A DNA stretch of 64,000 nt from Saprospiraceae bacterium (lineage in GTDB: Bacteria > Bacteroidota > Bacteroidia > Chitinophagales > Saprospiraceae). Positions 57,873-64,000 of this stretch are shown one piece after another. A program made the translations under genes and the position numbers. The stretch spans positions 218,598 to 282,597 of the forward strand of contig JADJJU010000008.1 in the NCBI GenBank assembly GCA_016706365.1, read 5' to 3'. Each line of letters starts with the position of its first letter. Position 1 is the first letter of the stretch. The notes below the pieces were generated by a model, which saw only the letters and a program-made list of their open reading frames with translations, was not told the origin of the DNA and searched no databases.

Positions 57873-58460
57873 ATGAATGCAATCTTAACCGCCATCTTAC
57901 CCCTATCAAATGAAAATAAGGATTTGTCATTTGATGTCATGGTAGCCAATGCAATTCACATCGGATTTGCTGCATTCATTTGCCAGGAAATGGAAAGGTC
58001 TGCCTTGAAGCGGGGTATTGGAATTGCTAAAAGGAGTGTTGGTTATATTCAGCAAAAAATGCTGGAAGGCAAGGCAATAATAGCATTCAGTTCTTCAGGA
58101 GTATGGGCCGGATTCTCATTTATAGAGCCCTGGGATAATGAAGAATTTGTATCCAATTCAGGACTTATTGTTGCATCTGAGTTCCGGCAAAGTGGCTTGG
58201 CAAGAATGATAAAAAAATCGATTTTTCGTCTAAGCAAAGAAATGTTTCCCGGGGCTAAAATCTTTGGATTAACATCTAGTCAGGCTGTATTGAAAATTAA
58301 TTCAGAACTGGGCTTTCAACCGGTTACATATGCTCAGTTACCCAAAGATCCTGCATTCTGGGATTCCTGCAGATCTTGTGTAAATTATGAGATCCTCATT
58401 CAAAAGGAAAAGAAAATTTGTTTTTGTACGGCTATGAAGTATACGGTTTGTATATACTGA
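57873..58460 (+). CDS. GNAT acetyltransferase resembling the ArgA-like enzyme of Bacteroidota
   Basis: About 195 residues from the ATG at 57873; an in-frame TTG at 57834 would add 13 residues. A GNAT core is visible, with FRQSGLARMIKKSIF as the acetyl-CoA loop. The C-terminus has a distinctive cysteine set, FWDSCRSCVNYEIL then CFCTAMKY. I recognise this pattern from the acetyltransferase that usually opens the arginine-biosynthesis cluster of Bacteroidota, where it may make N-acyl-glutamate. No argG or other arg gene follows here, so the role is inferred. The cysteines could bind a metal. Confidence 0.72.
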   Translation: MNAILTAILPLSNENKDLSFDVMVANAIHIGFAAFICQEMERSALKRGIGIAKRSVGYIQQKMLEGKAIIAFSSSGVWAGFSFIEPWDNEEFVSNSGLIVASEFRQSGLARMIKKSIFRLSKEMFPGAKIFGLTSSQAVLKINSELGFQPVTYAQLPKDPAFWDSCRSCVNYEILIQKEKKICFCTAMKYTVCIY

Positions 58461-58499
58461 AACGCGTTACATGATCAAAATAAGTACATTTGTCCATAC

Positions 58500-59567
58500 A
58501 TGGACAACAGTCAGATTATATCAACGGAGGAATGGCAAAGGAGAGCTACGGCAGGTTTGGGCTGGCTGATTCGGAGCATTGATGCTACTGAGCGAAAAGG
58601 GTCTTCACATATATTTTCAAGATGGCGATATCCTGTTAGTGGCTGGCATTTGGGTTATCCTGAAACCACCGGATATATTATTGAGACTTTGCTGGATTAC
58701 CATCCGTATTTTCCTTCACTTCAACTAGAGGACTATGCATTTGAGTGTGGCAATTGGTTGCTTACACAGCAGTTAGCTGATGGGTCCTTTCCAGCTTTGC
58801 TTGCCGGGAGTCAGACTCCAAGTTTCTTTAACAGTGGGATGATTGCATTTGGTTTGGTAAGATTACAAGAGAGAAAATTTGACGAGATACGGGAAGATGC
58901 ATTAGCTGATCTGGCAATTTGGGCCGGCAAACAACTGATCAATCCCGTACAATTTGCGGAGAGATCAGCTTCCTATTATAGCAGGGCTATTTGGGGTTTT
59001 ACACTTCTCAGCAGATATCTGAAAGATGAATTATTGGAGCAAAAGTTAAAAGCCATCGCTCTGAAATTAAGTGAGAAAATAAAAGACAATGGAGCAGTTC
59101 TTGCCTGGGGTTTTAATGCAAAAGATCGCGCTTTTACCCATACGATTGCATATTCCTGGAGAGGCTTTCTCGAATTGGCTGACTTATGGCAAATGAATGA
59201 TTGGATAGAAAATTGTAAAGTGTTTTTGCAGAAATTAGAATCTGAGATAATCAAGAGTCCATTCCTTGCCGGAGATTATGATACTGAGTGGGATGGAAAT
59301 TATCAGTACCGTTGCGTCACCGGTCAGGCGCAATGCAGTTTGATAGCATTCAGGATGTTTGATATAACAGGAGAAAACAAATACTCAGAACTGGGCAATA
59401 AGCTGATGAAGGCTATTCTTCGAGATCAAAAAGAAGGAAAGTTTGACCCGCAATTGAAAGGAGCTATCCCGGGAAGTGTTCCGCTTTGGGGTCCTTACAT
59501 GAGGGGCAAATATCCTAATTGGGCGGTTAAGTTTTATTTAGATGGTCTGAAAAAAATAAGGGAATAA
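58500..59567 (+). CDS. Alpha/alpha-toroid protein, possibly polysaccharide-related
   Basis: A 355-residue cytoplasmic protein made of repeated helical hairpins with W/G-rich turns (GLGWLIRSIDATERKGSSHI; NWLLTQQLADGSFPAL; IAYSWRGFLELADLW). This fits an (alpha/alpha) toroid like six-hairpin glycosidases or the VpsJ-type polysaccharide biosynthesis proteins. No catalytic residue can be named with confidence. A TACATTTG -7 element ends 8 bases before the ATG, so the mRNA may be leaderless. The terminator hairpin after the gene overlaps its stop codon. Confidence 0.65.
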   Translation: MDNSQIISTEEWQRRATAGLGWLIRSIDATERKGSSHIFSRWRYPVSGWHLGYPETTGYIIETLLDYHPYFPSLQLEDYAFECGNWLLTQQLADGSFPALLAGSQTPSFFNSGMIAFGLVRLQERKFDEIREDALADLAIWAGKQLINPVQFAERSASYYSRAIWGFTLLSRYLKDELLEQKLKAIALKLSEKIKDNGAVLAWGFNAKDRAFTHTIAYSWRGFLELADLWQMNDWIENCKVFLQKLESEIIKSPFLAGDYDTEWDGNYQYRCVTGQAQCSLIAFRMFDITGENKYSELGNKLMKAILRDQKEGKFDPQLKGAIPGSVPLWGPYMRGKYPNWAVKFYLDGLKKIRE

Positions 59568-59588
59568 ATTGAATTAATTTATTCCCTT
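59551..59588 (-). terminator. Hairpin terminator between convergent genes
   Basis: AAGGGAATAAATT and AATTTATTCCCTT form a perfect 13-pair stem with a GAATT loop (59558-59588). On the minus strand it is followed by a T-run (59551-59556), so it terminates the DUF937 gene. It also includes the stop codon of the plus-strand gene. Confidence 0.8.
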
Positions 59589-59644
59589 AAAATTGGAATT
59601 TTGAGAAAATGAAGCGGAAAGCCTGTGGGCTCCAATTGATTTAA

Positions 59645-60253
59645 TTACTTTTTGAAAAATCCGCCCAATAGCTTCTTTCCAATGTCTCCCAAATCATCCA
59701 TGATTGATCCATCTCCATCTTTATCCAGAACTTGGGTGGCCATTTTCATAAGAGGATTCTCATCTGCATTTTTATCTACAGTGCCCCTGAGCAGATCGGT
59801 GAGTCCCTTTTCATCTAATTGATTTTGTGATTTCACTTTACCCAAAGTAGCCATTACTACAGGTGCAAGTTTGGTAAGCATGGCGCTAACAGAACTTGTG
59901 TCCATTCCTGTACTTTTGCTGATTCCGTCTACAACAGTTCCGGCTTTATCTCCAAAAATATGTCCCACAATTCCTGCTCCATTGGAAGCTCTTTGATTGA
60001 CATTATCTCCACCATTTACCAGATCCATTACATTATCCAGAAGACTCCCATCATGGTCTTTATCCAAAGCATTTTTTAGAGATGCCGCACCTTCAGCTGT
60101 AGAAGCATTTTTTGAAAGAGCCCCAACAAGCGTTGACAAAATACCATTTGCTGCTGCTGCTGTCTGCTCTTCCGGAGCATTCACTTGTTTGCTTAATTCT
60201 GGGATCAATTGTCCGCTGAGTTGTCCTTGTAACATTTCGAGAAGGTTATTCAT
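59645..60253 (-). CDS. DUF937 (YidB-like) family protein
   Basis: About 202 residues from the ATG at 60253 (MNNLLEMLQGQLSG), chosen because DUF937 proteins start this way. The chain is helical and low in charge, with the DUF937 segments ANGILSTLVGALSKNA and HIFGDKAGTVVDGISKSTG. Two DKDHDGSLLD/DKDGDGSIMDD stretches resemble calcium-binding dockerin or EF-hand loops. The function is unknown. It is probably transcribed alone and ends at the shared hairpin terminator. Confidence 0.85.
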   Translation of the reverse strand: MNNLLEMLQGQLSGQLIPELSKQVNAPEEQTAAAANGILSTLVGALSKNASTAEGAASLKNALDKDHDGSLLDNVMDLVNGGDNVNQRASNGAGIVGHIFGDKAGTVVDGISKSTGMDTSSVSAMLTKLAPVVMATLGKVKSQNQLDEKGLTDLLRGTVDKNADENPLMKMATQVLDKDGDGSIMDDLGDIGKKLLGGFFKK

Positions 60254-60402
60254 GTGTTTGATTTTATTTTCAGAAATATACAACATTTAAGATTTAACTG
60301 TTATTATGACCTTTTGCCCCGCTATGGTGTTTGTTTTGGCCGCGATTTCACACAATTTCTACAGGGTTTGAATTTTCATAGGCCTTGCAGCGTAGGTTCT
60401 TT

Positions 60403-62826
60403 CTATTTCACAGCTGATATTTTCATTTTTCCGGACTTGAGGCCTTTAGCGCTTACAGTCAATTCCATCTCTCCCGGCTCTGAAGTAGACTGTACCAATA
60501 TGACTAGCTTTCCGCTGAATGCCTTCATTCGGGGCTCATGAAACATCTCCAAAGAAGTGGCATCACCATTACAAGCAGCCCGGAAACTTCCTTTTCCGCT
60601 TACATTAAAGTCCAGGCTATTGGTTGCTGTATGACATGGGTTTCCTTTTTTGTCAACAATAGTAGCTGTCACAAAACTGATGTCCTCGCCATCGGCCTTA
60701 ATACTTTGTCTGTCGGCTTCAAGGATGATATGATGTGGTTTTCCGGCTGTGACAACAGACTTTTCAGCTACAGCTTTGCCCTTGTCGTCATAGGCAACTA
60801 CTTTCACTGTTCCCGGTTCATATTTTGTATCCATCCACATGAGTCTGTATCGACGGAGTTTGGATATATTGCTCTTTTTCTGAATCCCCTGGCTTTTGCC
60901 ATTGATAAACAATTCGGCGCCGGGATAATTGGTGTACACAAATACCGGAGTGGTCTGCCCTTCCCTACCTTCCCAGTTCCAGTGGGGAAGTATGTGCAAA
61001 GTTTCATCCTCTTTATTCCATCGACTTCGGTACAGATAATATCTGTCCTTTGGCAAGCCTGCAAGATCACTTATCCCAAAATATGAACTCCGCGAAGGCC
61101 AGTAATCATCATAAGGAGTAGGTTCTCCCAGATAATCAAATCCGGTCCAGACAAATTCCCCAATCACCCAGGGCTTATCGTCCTGCAGCACAAAATCATC
61201 TTCAGGAAGATTGGACCACCAGCAATATTCAAGGTCATAGGAAGAGCATTGCAAATCATCGTATACTTTTCCAGCTGCAGTATCCACCGGGAATTTGTAA
61301 ATGCCTCTTGAGCTTACAGTAGATGCCGTTTCTGAGCCCAATAAAATTCCCTGAGGAAATTTTTCATAGGCTTCATCATACAAGTGCGTCCTGTAATTCA
61401 GACCCGGAACATCCAGAATCGCCCCGAATCCACTTTCCATAACAGCTTTTACCTGATCCATTCCCACTGTAACCGGTCTTGTAGGATCCTCTCTGTGGAA
61501 AATGTCCTGCAGCCATTTCAATCTTTTGACCCCTTCGCTTCCCCATTGATCCGGCACCTCATTTCCTGCACTCCACATCACAATGCAGGGGTGATTTCTG
61601 GTGGCATGGATAAGATTTACCACATCCTTTTCTGCCCATTCATCAAAAAACTGATTGTAACCATTTTGGACTTTGGGCTTTTTCCACTCATCAAAACTCT
61701 CTGCCAGAAACAGAAATCCCATTTCATCACAGAGCTCCAATTGTTCTATGGAGGGCATATTATGGGAAGACCGGACTGCATTGCAACCCAAATCTTTTAG
61801 GATTGTCAATTGCCGTCTCAGTGCAGCTTTGTTAATGGCAGAACCGATAGGGCCAAGGTCATGATGCAGGCAGACACCTTTGAATTTGGTTGTTTTGCCA
61901 TTCAATTCAAATCCCTTCTCCGGAGAATATTTGATCTCACGTATTCCGAATTTTATAGTCTCCTCATCCTTTAGAATGTCTCCCTGAAACAGCTTCATTT
62001 CAGCTGTGTACAAGTATGGATTTTCAGGACTCCAGAGTTTTGGTTGCTTAACAGATATGACTTGTTCAATTTCATCTGAATATCTTTCTTTGCCTTCACT
62101 TTCTGCAACAATCTGGCCTTCGGCATTCCTGATGATGGTCTTAATACGCAGATTATTGCCACTTACTTTTGAACGGATATTGACTTTTGCTTTCTCTCCG
62201 GAAATAAATGGAGTTGTTATAAAATGCCCCCAATGCTGAAAATGTTCCTTGTCTTTGGTGATTAACCTCACTTTACGATAAAGCCCGGCCCCCGGATACC
62301 AGCGGGAAGAAAATGCCTGATTTTCCAACCGAACTGCAATTACATTTTCCTTTCCGGTTTCTAAAACATCAGAAAGATCAAAATAAAAATAACTGTATCC
62401 ATAAGGCCAGTTCCCAATCTTGTATCCATTCACATAAACCACTGCATTGCTCATCGCTCCATCGAAGGACAGAAAAATTTGCTTGTCCATCGCATTTACC
62501 GGAATTGAAACCTTTGTCCGGTACCAGGCAGTTCCTATGAAGGGCAAAGCACCTGTGCGCCCGGTTTTTTCAGTGGCGACTTTTTCATTGTTTTGTTCGA
62601 TTTTGACTACCTGCTTGTCAATTTCTTTATCGAATGGTCCATAGATAGCCCAGTCGTGCGGGACTTTAACTGATTCCCAGGAGGCATCGTCGAAATCAGC
62701 TTTGAATGCAGATGCAAAGTCGCCTTTGGAGAATTTCCAGGACTGCAGTTCTTTAATTTCTCTTGTCTGAGCAGAGAGGAAAAAGGTTTGAGAAATTAGG
62801 AGTAGGTATATGAAATATTTGAGCAT
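60403..62826 (-). CDS. GH2 family beta-galactosidase-like glycoside hydrolase
   Basis: About 807 residues from the ATG at 62826, with a signal peptide ending FFLSAQ. The order is a GH2 sugar-binding N-domain (WESVKVPHDWAIYGPF), an Ig-like domain, the TIM barrel, a DUF4982-type domain and a final Ig-like domain. Counting from the upstream TTG at 62835, the acid/base is Glu426 (WSAGNEVPDQ) and the probable nucleophile Glu502 (GSETASTVSSRG). Their 76-residue spacing equals that of LacZ. GEFVWTGFDYLGEP follows. It is likely periplasmic and acts on beta-linked galactosides or related sugars; the precise substrate is unknown. It is divergent from the esterase gene. Confidence 0.9.
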   Translation of the reverse strand: MLKYFIYLLLISQTFFLSAQTREIKELQSWKFSKGDFASAFKADFDDASWESVKVPHDWAIYGPFDKEIDKQVVKIEQNNEKVATEKTGRTGALPFIGTAWYRTKVSIPVNAMDKQIFLSFDGAMSNAVVYVNGYKIGNWPYGYSYFYFDLSDVLETGKENVIAVRLENQAFSSRWYPGAGLYRKVRLITKDKEHFQHWGHFITTPFISGEKAKVNIRSKVSGNNLRIKTIIRNAEGQIVAESEGKERYSDEIEQVISVKQPKLWSPENPYLYTAEMKLFQGDILKDEETIKFGIREIKYSPEKGFELNGKTTKFKGVCLHHDLGPIGSAINKAALRRQLTILKDLGCNAVRSSHNMPSIEQLELCDEMGFLFLAESFDEWKKPKVQNGYNQFFDEWAEKDVVNLIHATRNHPCIVMWSAGNEVPDQWGSEGVKRLKWLQDIFHREDPTRPVTVGMDQVKAVMESGFGAILDVPGLNYRTHLYDEAYEKFPQGILLGSETASTVSSRGIYKFPVDTAAGKVYDDLQCSSYDLEYCWWSNLPEDDFVLQDDKPWVIGEFVWTGFDYLGEPTPYDDYWPSRSSYFGISDLAGLPKDRYYLYRSRWNKEDETLHILPHWNWEGREGQTTPVFVYTNYPGAELFINGKSQGIQKKSNISKLRRYRLMWMDTKYEPGTVKVVAYDDKGKAVAEKSVVTAGKPHHIILEADRQSIKADGEDISFVTATIVDKKGNPCHTATNSLDFNVSGKGSFRAACNGDATSLEMFHEPRMKAFSGKLVILVQSTSEPGEMELTVSAKGLKSGKMKISAVK

Positions 62827-62993
62827 AATAGACAAGCTTATGATTGTTCAGCTCCCAATTTTAAGCTTTTTCAATGAAAAACAACCTGAAGGATGATTTC
62901 AATTTCATAAATTGATCATTGAACTCAGAAAGGCTTTCACATATAGCGCATTGCGTATATTTGAGCAATTGCTTTTTACAAATATGCTACACC

Positions 62994-63847
62994 ATGATTA
63001 CAAGATTTGTACTCTATTTTTCATTATTGGGATTATCCATTTCTTCTGTAGCTCAGCAAAAGCTAATCCTGGACAGTTTGTACTCTCCTTCCATTGATGC
63101 TCATAAAAAAATTTACATCCTTGTTCCCGAGAAAGCTGATGGTCCGCTACCTATACTGTATCTTTTGCACGGAGCCTGGGGTGATTATAAAAACTGGACC
63201 GAAAATACCAGGCTTCAGGAGATTGCAAAGATCTTCCTATGATCATAGTCATGCCGGATGCAGGAAATTCCTTTTACGTCAATTCAATAAGTAATCCATC
63301 ACAAAAGTATGCAGATTACATTCTTGAGGACCTGAGTGATTATGTTGAGAAAAAATATTCTGTGGATACTGCCCGTCAAGGAATTGCCGGCTTGTCGATG
63401 GGTGGATATGGTGCTTTTTACCTGGCATCACTTCAGCCTGAACGGTTTTTGTTAGCAGCCAGCCTAAGTGGAGCTATTGCAGTGCCGGGGAGAAATTACG
63501 AGCCTATTGATTCGAGCGAAATGAATCCTTTGATTAAAATTCTGTGAGATGTGTTCGGGCCACCTGATTCTACCACTTATCAGAAATTGTATCCTCCCGA
63601 TTTTGCCCAAAACCTGAATCCTGAAACTGTACCTTATTATTATTTTGTGCATGGCATCCAGGATCATTTTAAGAATTTTCTTCCTGTTCACAGAGAGCTC
63701 ACAGAAGTATTACGCCAAAAAGGAATTGCTTATGAATATCATGAAGTTCAGGGCAAGCATGATTGGAAGTTCTGGGGAAAGCATATTCCTGAAGTGTTAG
63801 AGCTATTTATGGCATTGTGTGAGGAAAAGGGAGAGAATAAGAAATAA
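62994..63847 (+). CDS. Secreted esterase (esterase D / feruloyl-esterase-like), interrupted twice
   Basis: From the ATG at 62994 a signal peptide (SLLGLSISSVAQ) leads into an alpha/beta hydrolase of the putative-esterase family (LPILYLLHGAWGDYKNW). The frame breaks at 63242. Adding one A to the run 63227-63229 gives EIAKDLPMIIVMPDAGNS and continues with the nucleophile elbow GLSMGGYGAF. An in-frame TGA at 63545-63547 stands where GGA (Gly before DVFGPPD) would be expected. The last part holds the catalytic histidine in GKHDWKFW. The full length, about 284 residues, is normal. It is divergent from the GH2 gene, suggesting joint use on acylated polysaccharides (inference). Confidence 0.8.
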
Positions 63848-64000
63848 ATCAATAAAGCGGTTTAGGGGATTTTGATTTCCGTTTATTCTGATTTTAAAAA
63901 GTTCCTGATTAATGCTCAAAACCATAACCCCCTTAGGAGCTGAGTATAAGTTTCTTTATTCAATTTTATTGTTTTTAATTAGGAAATGTAAGCTGGCAGC

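Noticed and set aside
63545..63547. TGA read as an amino acid (selenocysteine or altered code)
   Set aside because: Other genes here end in TGA, no recoding element is visible, and the same gene has a frameshift.

Overview
The window looks like chromosomal DNA of a Bacteroidota bacterium, most likely from the Saprospiria (inference). Four kinds of evidence support this. Several very large secreted proteins carry SprB, HYR or PKD modules and type IX secretion (T9SS) C-terminal tails. Promoter-like sites fit the Bacteroidota form (TTTG, about 20 bases, TAnnTTTG). The citrate synthase is of the eukaryote-like type. Accessory families such as DUF3109, DUF4286 and a LytTR two-component module are typical of the phylum. 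I saw no tRNA, rRNA, CRISPR array, transposase or integrase.

Layout. 1-5101 (minus): a secreted reprolysin-like metalloprotease with at least 17 SprB-type repeats, interrupted twice and running off the left edge. 5357-18381: mostly housekeeping genes (sugar nucleotidyltransferase, nitronate monooxygenase-like enzyme, alpha/beta hydrolase lipoprotein, ComM, PpiD, DUF3109, citrate synthase, GcvH, VanZ-like, a TPR protein, DUF4286). 18588-20900: a FecA-like iron-citrate receptor behind a promoter with two Fur-like motifs. 21265-24191 (minus): an outer-membrane barrel joined to seven Ig-like repeats. 25069-27035: a GH5 cellulase-like enzyme. 27036-30117 (minus): a compact six-gene operon with three phage-tail-collar paralogues, a GNAT enzyme, a small DUF6916-like protein and a twin-arginine exported protein. 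30312-37942: one giant secreted protein in several reading frames, containing 13 near-identical Cys-rich repeats. 38084-43666: LpxK, an ECF sigma factor, MutY (frameshifted), a histidine kinase and RlmN. 43844-46402 (minus): another T9SS cargo protein. 46898-51817: an unknown exported protein, a TPR histidine kinase, a REC-histidine kinase hybrid and a LytTR regulator. 51963-55904: a lysyl-endopeptidase-like protease. 56552-63847: dihaem cytochrome c, an ArgA-like GNAT, an alpha/alpha-toroid protein, DUF937, a GH2 beta-galactosidase and an interrupted esterase.

At least eleven reading-frame breaks fall in otherwise well-conserved genes, many of them one base short in a homopolymer. Uncorrected sequencing error is the simplest explanation, but resequencing is needed before any gene here is called dead. 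The most interesting unexplained items are the tail-collar operon, the 13-unit Cys-rich and Ala-rich repeat array, a twin-hairpin intergenic repeat family, and the three-protein phosphorelay.
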